The translations under genes and the position numbers were made by a program. The notes below the pieces were generated by a model. It was not told where the DNA came from, did no database searches, and saw only the letters and a list, made by a program, of their open reading frames with translations. A DNA stretch of 64,000 bases from Kitasatospora sp. SolWspMP-SS2h. Its GTDB lineage: Bacteria; Actinomycetota; Actinomycetes; Streptomycetales; Streptomycetaceae. Each line of letters starts with the position of its first letter. Positions within the stretch are counted from its first letter, which is position 1. The stretch covers positions 62,001 through 126,000 of the forward strand of contig NZ_QLLT01000001.1 of assembly GCF_003259315.1 (NCBI RefSeq). Direction: 5' to 3'. Shown here piece after piece: positions 15,776 through 23,933 of this stretch.

Positions 15776-15901
15776 TGCGCCCGACGCCGTAGCGCGCCCG
15801 GCACACCGCGCGCGACACCGCACTGCGTACGGCACCGCACTGCGTACGACGCCGTGGGCCGTCCCGCAGTCTGCGCCGCGCGGCCCGCCGCGAGCAGCGC
15901 G

Positions 15902-15918
15902 TTTCCGTCAGGCGGAAA
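15902..15918. promoter_or_regulatory. Palindrome TTTCCG-N5-CGGAAA, probable IclR operator
   Basis: Perfect six-base arms around TCAGG, 106 bases before the first gene of the catabolic operon and after the IclR gene. Dyads of this size upstream of a target operon fit IclR binding. The rest of 15776-16023 holds a 16-bp direct repeat (15816-15831 and 15833-15848) and no gene. Confidence 0.55.
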
Positions 15919-16023
15919 GGGTGGCGACGGCCGGCGGAGCGAGCTGCCAACGTTCGGGGCGTGCCCGGCCGGCCTGTCGCCCCGGGTGCCGCCACCCTCG
16001 CCCCGCCGCGCCCTGGAGCCGTC

Positions 16024-16395
16024 ATGCCCGAACCCGTCACCGACTCCGCCGCCGTTGCCGTTGCCGTTGCCGACTCCGTCGTGGACGCCCCGGTGTGGCC
16101 GTACCTGCGGACCGAGGTGTTCGCCGGCCTGGCGGACGCCCGCGAACGGGACGGCGGGGCGGTGCACTTCGGCGTCCGCGGCACCGGGGTGCCGGACGTG
16201 GCGATCGCCCGCCCCCGGGTGCGCTTCACGGCGGCGGCGGACGCGACGCGGCACGGGCCGCGCCGCCGACCGGGCGGGCTGGACGGCGGGGTGGGCACCC
16301 GCGCGGGCCACGCGTACTCGGCGGACCACGCGTACCCGGCAGGCCACGCGTACCCGGCCGAGCAGGAGACCGGCCGGCCGGCCGCCGGCGCCTGA
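16024..16395 (+). CDS. Unknown protein at the head of the lig operon
   Basis: ATG 16024 has GGAG seven bases upstream and opens a 123-residue frame that ends 35 bases before ligJ. The N-terminal half contains VWPYLRTEVFAGLADARERDGGAVHFGVRG; the C-terminus is a low-complexity tail with three 18-bp repeats (16306-16359) coding HAYSAD, HAYPAG and HAYPAE. No family was recognised. Its place behind the candidate IclR operator suggests co-expression with the pathway. The tail and the absence of a known fold leave open that it is a degraded gene or a spurious frame. Confidence 0.5.
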   Translation: MPEPVTDSAAVAVAVADSVVDAPVWPYLRTEVFAGLADARERDGGAVHFGVRGTGVPDVAIARPRVRFTAAADATRHGPRRRPGGLDGGVGTRAGHAYSADHAYPAGHAYPAEQETGRPAAGA

Positions 16396-16430
16396 ACCCC
16401 TCCGACCCGCCCACCTCGCAGGAGAGCCCC

Positions 16431-17459
16431 GTGATCATCGACGCGCACGGCCACTTCACCACCGCCCCGCCCCGGCTCGCCGCCTGGCGCGAACGCCAGG
16501 TCGCCGCCGCGGGCGAACCGGCCGCCGCCCCCGACCCGGCCGGGCCGCGCATCTCGGACGACGAGCTGCGCGCGGCGGTCGAGCCCCACCAGCTGCGGTT
16601 GATGGACGAGCGCGGCACCGACCTGACCGTCTTCTCGCCGCGCGCCAGCTTCATGGCCCACCACCTGGGCGACTTCGCGGTCTCCGCCGCCTGGGCCCGG
16701 ATCTGCAACGACCTGGTGCACCGGGTGGGCGCGCTGTTCCCGGAGCGCTTCGCGATGGGCGCGATGCTGCCGCAGTCGCCGGGCGTGGACCCGGCGAGCT
16801 GCCTGCCGGAGCTGCGGCGGGCGGTGGAGGAGCTGGGCGCGGTCTCGGTGAACCTCAACCCGGACCCGTCGGGCGGGCACTGGAGCGCGCCGCCGCTGAC
16901 CGACCGGAGCTGGTACCCGCTGTACGAGGCGCTGGTGGAGTACGACGTCCCGGCGATGGTGCACGTGTCGACCTCCTGCAACCCGGCGTTCCACACCACC
17001 GGCGCGCACTACCTGAACGCCGACACCACCGCGTTCATGCAGCTGCTCCAGGGCGACCTGTTCGCGGACTTCCCGACGCTGCGGCTGGTGGTGCCGCACG
17101 GCGGCGGCGCGGTGCCCTACCACTGGGGGCGCTTCCGCGGGCTGGCGCAGGCGCTGGGCGGGCCGCGCCCGGAGGAGCTGGTGGGCACGAACGTCTTCTT
17201 CGACACCTGCGTGTACCACCAGCCCGGCATCGACCTGCTGGCGTCCGTGGTCCCGTCCGGGGGCGTGCTGTTCGCCAGCGAGATGATCGGCGCGGTGCGG
17301 GGGGTCGACCCGCTGACCGGCCACCACTTCGACGACACCCGGCGGTACGTGGACGCGACCGACCGGCTCACCGACGCGCAGCGGGCGGCCGTGTACGCCG
17401 GCAACGCGCTGCGCGTCCACCCCCGCCTGGCCGCCCGCCTCGCCGCGGCCGGCCGCTGA
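16431..17459 (+). CDS. ligJ: 4-oxalomesaconate hydratase (amidohydrolase family)
   Basis: GTG 16431 follows an AGGAGA site. The 342-residue protein carries the amidohydrolase-2 start IIDAHGHFTTAP, with HGH as metal ligands, then ISDDELR, FSPRASFMAHHLGDF, NLNPDPSGGHW, MVHVSTSCN, VVPHGGGAVPYHWGRFRG and FASEMIGAVRG. These blocks match what I know of LigJ/4-oxalomesaconate hydratase closely along the whole length. The enzyme hydrates 4-oxalomesaconate to 4-carboxy-4-hydroxy-2-oxoadipate, the step before aldol cleavage in the protocatechuate 4,5-cleavage pathway. It begins the tight run of lig genes; the next gene starts 18 bases on. Confidence 0.92.
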   Translation: MIIDAHGHFTTAPPRLAAWRERQVAAAGEPAAAPDPAGPRISDDELRAAVEPHQLRLMDERGTDLTVFSPRASFMAHHLGDFAVSAAWARICNDLVHRVGALFPERFAMGAMLPQSPGVDPASCLPELRRAVEELGAVSVNLNPDPSGGHWSAPPLTDRSWYPLYEALVEYDVPAMVHVSTSCNPAFHTTGAHYLNADTTAFMQLLQGDLFADFPTLRLVVPHGGGAVPYHWGRFRGLAQALGGPRPEELVGTNVFFDTCVYHQPGIDLLASVVPSGGVLFASEMIGAVRGVDPLTGHHFDDTRRYVDATDRLTDAQRAAVYAGNALRVHPRLAARLAAAGR

Positions 17460-17477
17460 GACCCCCAGGAGCAGACC

Positions 17478-18167
17478 ATGACGCACCCCGAACTCGGTGT
17501 CGTGCACACGAGGATCGAGCGGCCCGATCCGGCCGCGGTGGCCGCGCTGGCGGCCTTCGGCACGGCGACCGTCCACGAGGCGATGGGCCGCACCGGCCTG
17601 GCCCGCCCGTACCTGCGCCCGGTGTACCCGGCGGCGCGGCTGTGCGGCCCGGCGGTGACGGTGCTGCTCCAGCCGGGCGACAACTGGATGCTGCACGTCG
17701 CGGCGGAGCAGATCCGGCCGGGTGACGTGGTGGTGGCGGCCTGCACCACGGAGAGCGAGGACGGGTTCTTCGGCGAGCTGCTGGCGACCTCGTTCCGCTC
17801 CCGGGGCTGCGCGGGCCTGGTGATCGACGGCGGGGTGCGGGACGTCGCGGAGCTGGCGGCGATGAACTTCCCGGTGTTCTCCCGGGCGGTCAACGCGCGC
17901 GGCACGGTGAAGGCCACCCTGGGCTCGGTCAACGTCCCGGTGGTGTGCGCCAACGCGCCGGTCCGCCCGGGTGACGTGGTGCTGGCGGACGCGGACGGCG
18001 TGGTGGTGGTGCCGCGCGAGCGGGCCGCCGCGACCGCCGGGGCGTCCGCGCGGCGCGAGGAGAACGAGGCGGGCAAGCGCGCGCGGCTGCGCGCGGGCGA
18101 GCTCGGCCTGGACATGTACGCGATGCGCGGCCCGCTGGCCGCGCTCGGCCTGCGCTACGAGGACTGA
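17478..18167 (+). CDS. ligK: 4-carboxy-4-hydroxy-2-oxoadipate aldolase (RraA-like)
   Basis: The 229-residue protein has the RraA/HMG-CHA aldolase pattern: ATVHEAMGRTG, AVTVLLQPGDNWMLHVAAEQIRPGDVVV, ELLATSFRSRGCAGLVIDGGVRD and DVVLADADGVVVVP. GxxxD-type residues in VIDGGVRD bind the divalent metal. It splits 4-carboxy-4-hydroxy-2-oxoadipate to pyruvate and oxaloacetate, the final step of the pathway. AGGAGCAG upstream gives a good ribosome site. It is followed five bases later by ligI. Confidence 0.92.
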   Translation: MTHPELGVVHTRIERPDPAAVAALAAFGTATVHEAMGRTGLARPYLRPVYPAARLCGPAVTVLLQPGDNWMLHVAAEQIRPGDVVVAACTTESEDGFFGELLATSFRSRGCAGLVIDGGVRDVAELAAMNFPVFSRAVNARGTVKATLGSVNVPVVCANAPVRPGDVVLADADGVVVVPRERAAATAGASARREENEAGKRARLRAGELGLDMYAMRGPLAALGLRYED

Positions 18168-18172
18168 TCACC

Positions 18173-19111
18173 GTGACGGAACAGCGGAAGACCCCGGGCT
18201 GGCTGGACTGGCACCCCTCCCCCAGCCGCCCCGAACTCGCGCTCCCCGAGGGCGCGGTGGACGCGCACTGCCACGTGTTCGGCCCGGCCGCCGAGTTCCC
18301 GTACGCGCCGGAGCGCAAGTACACCCCGTGCGACGCCTCCGCCGAGCAGCTGTTCGCCCTCCGCGACCACCTGGGCTTCGCCCGCAACGTGATCGTCCAG
18401 GCGACCTGCCACGGCACCGACAACCGGGCCCTGCTGGACGCGCTGCGCCGGTCGGACGGCCGGGCGCGCGGCGTGGCGACGGTGCGGCCCGGCATCTCGG
18501 ACGCGGAGCTGCGCGAGCTGCACGAGGCGGGGGTGCGCGGCGTCCGGTTCAACTTCGTCCGCCGCCTGGTGGACGTCACCCCGCGCGCGGACCTGCGGGA
18601 CGTGGTGGCGCGGATCGCCCCGCTGGGCTGGCACGTGGTGCTGTACTTCGAGGCCGCCGACCTCGCCGGGCTGCGCGAGTTCTTCCTCTCCGTCCCGGTG
18701 CCGCTGGTGGTCGACCACCTGGGCCGCCCGGACGTCTCGAAGGACCCGGACGGCCCGGAGTTCGCGGAGTTCCTCTCCTTCCTGCGGGCCCGGGAGGACG
18801 TCTGGTGCAAGGTCGGCTGCCCGGAGCGGCTCTCGCTGACCGGCCCGCCCGCGCTGGACGGCGAGCGGGCCGCGTACCGGGACGTGGTGCCGTTCGCCCG
18901 CCGGGTGGTCGAGGAGTTCCCCGACCGGGTGCTCTGGGGCACCGACTGGCCGCACCCCAACCTGAAGGGCCACATGCCGGACGACGGCCTGCTGGTCGAC
19001 TTCCTGCCGCACGTCGCGCCCACCCCCGAACTGCGCCGCCGACTGCTGGTGGACAACCCGAACCGCCTGTACTGGCCCGAGCCGCACCGGCCCGGGAACG
19101 AAGGGAGTTGA
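18173..19111 (+). CDS. ligI: 2-pyrone-4,6-dicarboxylate hydrolase
   Basis: GTG 18173 opens a 312-residue amidohydrolase. Features are WLDWHPSPSRPELALP, VDAHCHVFGPAAEFPYAPERKY, VIVQATCHGTDN, LVVDHLGRPD and LWGTDWPHPNLKGHMPDDG. These fit LigI, a metal-independent member of the amidohydrolase superfamily that opens 2-pyrone-4,6-dicarboxylate to 4-oxalomesaconate. Its presence together with a CHMS dehydrogenase indicates that the dioxygenase substrate is protocatechuate rather than gallate, because gallate cleavage would bypass the pyrone. Confidence 0.93.
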   Translation: MTEQRKTPGWLDWHPSPSRPELALPEGAVDAHCHVFGPAAEFPYAPERKYTPCDASAEQLFALRDHLGFARNVIVQATCHGTDNRALLDALRRSDGRARGVATVRPGISDAELRELHEAGVRGVRFNFVRRLVDVTPRADLRDVVARIAPLGWHVVLYFEAADLAGLREFFLSVPVPLVVDHLGRPDVSKDPDGPEFAEFLSFLRAREDVWCKVGCPERLSLTGPPALDGERAAYRDVVPFARRVVEEFPDRVLWGTDWPHPNLKGHMPDDGLLVDFLPHVAPTPELRRRLLVDNPNRLYWPEPHRPGNEGS

Positions 19112-19115
19112 CGGC

Positions 19116-20429
19116 ATGGCACTGGACCGCAGCTACCGGCTCGTCCCCGGCACCACCGTCTTCGACGCCGAGCAGTCCGCCCGCGGCTACCACCTCAACC
19201 AGTTCTGCATGTCGCTGATGACGGCCGAGAACCGGGCCGCCTACCTGGCCGACGAGCGCGCCTACCTGGACGCCTGGCCGCTGCGCGAGGAGCAGAAGCG
19301 GGCGCTGCTGGAGCGGGACCTGAACGCGGCGGTGCGCGAGGGCGGGAACATCTACTTCCTCGCCAAGTGGGGTGCCACGCTGGGGCTGTCGTTCCAGCAG
19401 ATGGCGGGCTCGATGACCGGCATGACCGAGCGGGAGTACCGGGAGATGATGGCCTCCGGCGGCCGCTCGGCCACCGCCTCGGGCAGCCGGATCGACCACG
19501 CCGTGCTGGAGGCCGCGCACGCCGGCCAGGCGCCGCCCGCCGAGCACGCCGCCGTCTCGGCCGCCGTGTTCACCTCGCACGTCCCGGCGATCGGCGCCGC
19601 GCTGGACCACGGCCGGACCGGGGAGCCGTACTGGCGGCCGGTGTTCGCCGGGTACGAGCACTCCCGGCGGTGGGCCGCCGCGCACGTCCCGGACGTGGTG
19701 GTGCTGGTATACAACGACCACGCCAGCGCCTTCGACCTCTCGCTGATCCCGACCTTCGTGCTGGGCACCGGCGCCGCCTACCCGACCGCCGACGAGGGCT
19801 ACGGCCCGCGCCCGGTGCCCGGCGTCGAGGGCGACCCGGAGCTGGCCGCGCACCTCGCGCACTGCCTGATCCAGGACGACTTCGACCTCACCCTGGCCAA
19901 CGAGATGCCGGTCGACCACGGGCTGACCGTGCCGCTGTCGCTGATGTTCGGCGAGGTGGAGCGCTGGCCGTGCCGGGTGATCCCGCTGCACGTCAACGTG
20001 GTGCAGTACCCGGTGCCGTCGGGGGCGCGCTGCTTCGAGCTGGGCCGGGCGCTGCGCCGGGCGATCGAGTCGTACCCGCGCCCGCTGGACGTGCAGGTCT
20101 GGGGCACCGGCGGGATGAGCCACCAGCTCCAGGGCCCGCGCGCCGGGTTGATCAACCGGGAGTGGGACAACGCGTTCCTGGACCGGCTGGTCGCCGACCC
20201 GGCGGGCCTGGCCCGGGTGCCGCACCTGGAGTACGTGGAGGAGGCCGGCTCGGAGGGCATCGAGCTGGTGATGTGGCTGATCGCGCGCGGCGCGCTGAGC
20301 GACGTGGACGGCGGCGGCGCCGTGGACGTCGAGCACCGCTTCTACCACGTTCCGGCGTCCAACACGGCCGTCGGCCACCTGATCCTGACCAACCGCCCGC
20401 CGGGCCCGACTCCCGCCGAGGAGAACTGA
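19116..20429 (+). CDS. ligAB: Protocatechuate 4,5-dioxygenase, fused LigA-LigB
   Basis: The 437-residue protein joins two normally separate subunits. Residues 1-115 are LigA-like (YHLNQFCMSLM, EGGNIYFLAKWGA, MTGMTEREYREMM). Residues about 150-425 are LigB-like, the class III extradiol catalytic part, with probable iron-ligand histidines His155 (TSHVPAIG) and His202 (YNDHASAF) and a probable glutamate ligand in INREWD near 355. It should cleave protocatechuate at the 4,5 bond to 4-carboxy-2-hydroxymuconate semialdehyde. A fusion in this order is known for PcmA of Arthrobacter; proteobacterial gallate dioxygenases carry the parts in the opposite order. The gene follows ligI by four bases, with an AAGGGAG site. 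Confidence 0.93.
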   Translation: MALDRSYRLVPGTTVFDAEQSARGYHLNQFCMSLMTAENRAAYLADERAYLDAWPLREEQKRALLERDLNAAVREGGNIYFLAKWGATLGLSFQQMAGSMTGMTEREYREMMASGGRSATASGSRIDHAVLEAAHAGQAPPAEHAAVSAAVFTSHVPAIGAALDHGRTGEPYWRPVFAGYEHSRRWAAAHVPDVVVLVYNDHASAFDLSLIPTFVLGTGAAYPTADEGYGPRPVPGVEGDPELAAHLAHCLIQDDFDLTLANEMPVDHGLTVPLSLMFGEVERWPCRVIPLHVNVVQYPVPSGARCFELGRALRRAIESYPRPLDVQVWGTGGMSHQLQGPRAGLINREWDNAFLDRLVADPAGLARVPHLEYVEEAGSEGIELVMWLIARGALSDVDGGGAVDVEHRFYHVPASNTAVGHLILTNRPPGPTPAEEN

Positions 20430-20430
20430 G

Positions 20431-21408
20431 ATGACGAAGCAGCAGCCCCTGAGGATCGCCCTGGCGGGCGGCGGCGCGTTCGGCGCCAAGCACGCGGCGG
20501 CCCTGCGCCGGATCGAGGGCGTGGAGGTGGCCGCCGCGGTCTCCTCCTCGCTGGACGGCGCCCGGAAGTTCGCCGCCGAGCAGGGCATCGCCCGGGCGGC
20601 GGGCAGCCTGGAGGAGGTCCTGGCGATGGACGACGTGGACGCGGTGGTGCTGGCCACCCCGACGCCGCTGCACGCCGCCCAGACCCGGCAGTGCCTGGCG
20701 GCGGGCAAGCACGTGCAGGTGGAGATCCCGGTGGCGGCCTCGCTGCCGGACGCCGAGGCGTGCGCCGCGGCGGCCGAGCGCACCGGCCTGGTGGCGATGG
20801 CCGGGCACACCCGCCGCTTCAACCCCAGCCACCAGTGGGTGCGCCGCCGGGTCGCGGCGGGCGAGCTGACCATCCAGCAGCTGGACGTGCAGACCTACTT
20901 CTTCCGCCGCAGCAACCTCAACGCGCTCGGGCAGCAGCGCAGTTGGACCGACCACCTGCTCTGGCACCACGCCGCGCACACCGTCGACCTGTTCGCCTAC
21001 CAGACCGGTTCGCCGATCGTCCGGGCCAACGCGCTCCAGGGCCCGATCCACCCCGAGCTGGGCATCGCGATGGACATGTCGGTCCAGCTCCGGACCGCGA
21101 GCGGCGCGATCTGCACCCTCTCGCTCTCCTTCAACAACGACGGCCCGCTGGGCACCTTCTTCCGCTACATCGGCGACACCGGCACCTACCTGGCTCGCTA
21201 CGATGACCTGGTGACCGGAGAAGACGAACCGATCGACGTCAGCGGCATCGACGTCTCGCTGGACGGCATCGAACTGCAGGACCGCGAGTTCGTCGCGGCG
21301 ATCCGCGAGGGCCGCGAGCCGAACGCCTCGCTCGCCCAGGTGCTGCCCTGCTACCGCACCCTGGCCGACCTGGAACGGCAGCTCACCGCCGCCCCGGTGG
21401 GCGCATGA
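20431..21408 (+). CDS. ligC: 4-carboxy-2-hydroxymuconate-6-semialdehyde dehydrogenase
   Basis: The 325-residue Gfo/Idh/MocA-family oxidoreductase has an N-terminal Rossmann segment (IALAGGGAFGAKHAAAL), the family EIPVAAS motif, where Pro-Val stands near the usual EKP catalytic lysine position, and a C-terminal domain with HTRRFNPSHQWVRR and DHLLWHHAAHTVDLF. This matches LigC, which oxidises the hemiacetal of the ring-cleavage product to 2-pyrone-4,6-dicarboxylate with NADP. It begins one base after the dioxygenase stop and overlaps the next gene by four bases. Confidence 0.9.
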   Translation: MTKQQPLRIALAGGGAFGAKHAAALRRIEGVEVAAAVSSSLDGARKFAAEQGIARAAGSLEEVLAMDDVDAVVLATPTPLHAAQTRQCLAAGKHVQVEIPVAASLPDAEACAAAAERTGLVAMAGHTRRFNPSHQWVRRRVAAGELTIQQLDVQTYFFRRSNLNALGQQRSWTDHLLWHHAAHTVDLFAYQTGSPIVRANALQGPIHPELGIAMDMSVQLRTASGAICTLSLSFNNDGPLGTFFRYIGDTGTYLARYDDLVTGEDEPIDVSGIDVSLDGIELQDREFVAAIREGREPNASLAQVLPCYRTLADLERQLTAAPVGA

Positions 21409-22406
21409 GCGGGATCCGTCGCATCGGGCCGTTCGAGGTCCCGGCCGTCGGCCTCGGCTGCATGAACCTCAGCCACGCCTACGGCACCCCGCCCTCCCCC
21501 GAGGACGCCGCGAAACTGCTGCTGTCCGCGCTGGACGCGGGCGTCACCCTGTTCGACACGGCCGCGCTGTACGGCTTCGGCGCCAACGAGGAACTGGTCG
21601 GCCGGGTGCTGGGCCCGCACCGCGAGCGGATCGTGCTGGCCTCCAAGTGCGGCATGACCGGCGTGGACGGGCGGCGGGTCATCGACGGCCGCCCGGAGAC
21701 GATCCGGCGCACCGCGGAGGAGTCGCTGGCCCGGCTGCGCACCGACGTGATCGACCTGTACTACCTGCACCGGCTCGACCCGGCCGTCCCCGTCGAGGAG
21801 AGCGTCGGCGCGCTGGGCGAGCTGGTCGCGGCGGGCAAGGTCCGCGCGATCGGCCTGTCCGAGGTGTCGGCGGCCACCCTGCGCCGGGCGCACGCGGTGC
21901 ACCCGGTGGCGGCGCTGCAGAACGAGTACAGCCTGTGGACCCGCAACCCGGAGCGCGGCACCCTGGCCGCCACCCGCGAACTGGGCGTCGCCCTGGTCGC
22001 GTTCAGCCCGGTCGGGCGCGGCTTCCTGACCGACGAGCCGCCCCGGACGGCCGACCTGCCGCCCGGCGACATCCGGCTCGGCATGCCGCGCTTCGCCGAC
22101 GCCCACTACCCGGCCAACCTGGCCCTGCGCGCCGAGCTGTCCGCCCTGGCGGCGGCCGCGGGCCTGACGGTGGCCCAGTTGGCCCTGGCCTGGGTGCTCT
22201 CCCGGGGCGAGCACGTCCTGGCCATCCCGGGCACCCGCTCGGTGTCCCACCTGCGCGAGGACGTCGCCGCCCTCGACCTGGACGTCCCCGCCGAGCTGCT
22301 GTCAGCGGCCGACCGGGTGCTGTCCGACCGGACGGTGCACGGCGCGCGCTACGCGGCGGCGACCCTGCCGGAGATCGACACCGAGCGCTGCGGCGGGGCG
22401 GGCTGA
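21405..22406 (+). CDS. Aldo/keto reductase at the end of the lig operon
   Basis: The start overlaps the ligC stop (ATGA). The 333-residue protein has the aldo/keto reductase tetrad: Asp and Tyr in FDTAALYGFG, Lys in LASKCG and His in YYLHRLD. It resembles the AKR13/Tas-like group that uses NADPH. No such enzyme is required in the protocatechuate route, so it may handle an aromatic aldehyde feeding the pathway or a stray semialdehyde; this is inference from position. A hairpin overlaps its stop codon and should end the operon. Confidence 0.9.
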   Translation: MSGIRRIGPFEVPAVGLGCMNLSHAYGTPPSPEDAAKLLLSALDAGVTLFDTAALYGFGANEELVGRVLGPHRERIVLASKCGMTGVDGRRVIDGRPETIRRTAEESLARLRTDVIDLYYLHRLDPAVPVEESVGALGELVAAGKVRAIGLSEVSAATLRRAHAVHPVAALQNEYSLWTRNPERGTLAATRELGVALVAFSPVGRGFLTDEPPRTADLPPGDIRLGMPRFADAHYPANLALRAELSALAAAAGLTVAQLALAWVLSRGEHVLAIPGTRSVSHLREDVAALDLDVPAELLSAADRVLSDRTVHGARYAAATLPEIDTERCGGAG

Positions 22407-22422
22407 CCCGGCGTCAGCCCGC
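22398..22422. terminator. Hairpin over the stop of the lig operon
   Basis: A perfect 10-bp stem (22398-22407 with 22413-22422) with loop CCGGC includes the TGA of the aldo/keto reductase gene and separates it from a convergent gene that ends at 22434. Confidence 0.7.
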
Positions 22423-22433
22423 GCCGCTCCGCG

Positions 22434-23348
22434 TCACCCGGCCTCGGCGGGCAGCACGGCCACCGAGGCCGAGGTGGTGCGCAGCCGCACCCGGTGGTCG
22501 GCGCCCGGCCGCTCGGGCAGCGCGATCCGGACGTCGGAGGAGGCCCCGTCCGACTCGAAGGCGTACCCGTCGTCGGGGTGGTCGGCCGGCAGCCGCAGGG
22601 CCACCGAGGCGGACGTCGACTCCAGGGTCAGGTCGCCGGGCGGGGCGGCGAAGCCGAGGTCGGCGCTGCCGGAGCGGACCGACACCGTCGCGTGCTCCGG
22701 GCGCAGGCCGACGGCGGTGCAGCGGATCGAGGCCAGCGACAGCGCGAGGTCGCCGCGCAGCCCGGACAGCGCGATCTCCCCGGACTCCTGGCGGACCGTC
22801 AGCGCGGTGTCCTCCGGGACGGTGAGCCGCAGCACCCCGCCGCACCGCGCGAGCGGCCCGCCGTCCGCGGCGGCGCACCGCACGGGCACGGCGCCGTCGC
22901 TCCCGGCCGGCCCGAACCCGACCCGGCCGAGGGCCTCGGAGCCGTCGGGCAGGTACGCGGCGGTGGCGGCGGAGTCGCGGGAGCCGACGATCTCGACCCG
23001 GCCCGACACCCCGTCCAGCAGCAGCGCGTGCGGACTCCCCGGCAGCGCCTGCGCCCCGTCCCCGACCACCGGCCCGTCCACCGGCCCGACGACCGGCGCG
23101 GGCATCGCCCCGTGCACCGGCCCGCGCCCCTCCCGACCGGCCAGGGCCACCGCGCAGGCCCCCACCAGGACCAGTACGGCCGCCGCCGCGCCGAACCGCC
23201 ACGCGCGGCGGCGCCCGCCTGGCGCAGCCGCGGTCGGCGGCACGGCGGCCGGCGGCGCGCCCGGCTTCGGCGGGGCGACCGGACGGGGCGGGGCCGCCGG
23301 GTGCGGCGGCACGGACGGCTCCGGGTTCGGCGGTGCGGTCTCGTTCAT
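22434..23348 (-). CDS. Membrane-anchored DUF4097-like beta-strand protein
   Basis: The 304-residue protein from ATG 23348 has a proline-rich cytosolic N-terminus (about 1-47), one membrane segment (about 51-70, FGAAAAVLVLVGACAVALA) and an outside domain made of short repeated beta-strands (LDGVSGRVEIVGS, LTVPEDTALTVRQESGEIALSGLRGDLALSL, SVRSGSADLGFAAPPGDLTLESTSASVALRLP). This strand-repeat style is that of DUF4097-type adhesin-like domains, whose role is unknown. It converges with the lig operon and is divergent from a cupin gene. The intergenic 23349-23496 has an AT-richer stretch near 23391-23412 that may hold promoters. Confidence 0.75.
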   Translation of the reverse strand: MNETAPPNPEPSVPPHPAAPPRPVAPPKPGAPPAAVPPTAAAPGGRRRAWRFGAAAAVLVLVGACAVALAGREGRGPVHGAMPAPVVGPVDGPVVGDGAQALPGSPHALLLDGVSGRVEIVGSRDSAATAAYLPDGSEALGRVGFGPAGSDGAVPVRCAAADGGPLARCGGVLRLTVPEDTALTVRQESGEIALSGLRGDLALSLASIRCTAVGLRPEHATVSVRSGSADLGFAAPPGDLTLESTSASVALRLPADHPDDGYAFESDGASSDVRIALPERPGADHRVRLRTTSASVAVLPAEAG

Positions 23349-23496
23349 GTCGGGCCGTGTGCCCGCTCCGGGCCGGATGCATTCTTTACCGAACGGTCGA
23401 CCAACCGCCGCTCCCGGTCGGGTAGTTTCCGGGTCATCCCCTCGATGTCGAGAAACGGCCGGTCCGGGCGGGCGGGTCCGTGAGGAGGCGTGCGCC

Positions 23497-23814
23497 GTGA
23501 ACCCGGTCGACCCGGCGGTCAACCTGACGGAGACGGCGGCCGGCCTCCCGGAAGCCTGGAACTCCCTCCCCCTGGGCCTGGCGGGACCGGCCTGCGTGAA
23601 GGTCCTGCGGATGGACGGGACACCGCTGCCCGAAGAGAGCCACCGCACCGCCGAAGCCCTCCTCGTCCTCGACGGCCGGCTGGAACTCCTGCGGGAGGGC
23701 GCCCCACTGCCGGTGCGGGCGGGCGAGCTGTGCGTGGTCCCGGCCGGGACCGCGCACGCGGTCGGCCCGGGCAGCCGGGGCACGCTGGTGATCGTGGAAC
23801 TCCCGGAGGAGTGA
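23497..23814 (+). CDS. Cupin-domain protein
   Basis: GTG 23497 has GAGGAGG eight bases upstream. The 105-residue protein has the cupin pattern: LPEESHRTAEALLVLDGRLELLREG, with one His and Glu of motif 1, followed by ELCVVPAGTAHAVGPGSRGTLVIVEL, which carries the motif 2 Pro-Gly-x-x-His. A single cupin like this may bind a metal and act as a small enzyme or sensor; the ligand is unknown. Divergent from the DUF4097-like gene. Confidence 0.8.
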   Translation: MNPVDPAVNLTETAAGLPEAWNSLPLGLAGPACVKVLRMDGTPLPEESHRTAEALLVLDGRLELLREGAPLPVRAGELCVVPAGTAHAVGPGSRGTLVIVELPEE

Positions 23815-23933
23815 CGACCCGCCGGGCCGCCCCGGACGCCGGGGTTCCGTCGGGGATTCCTGGCGCCGGTGCCGGGTGCACGGGCGCCGGTGCCGGGTGC
23901 ACGGGCGGCGGTCCCGGTCCCGGTGCCGGGTGT

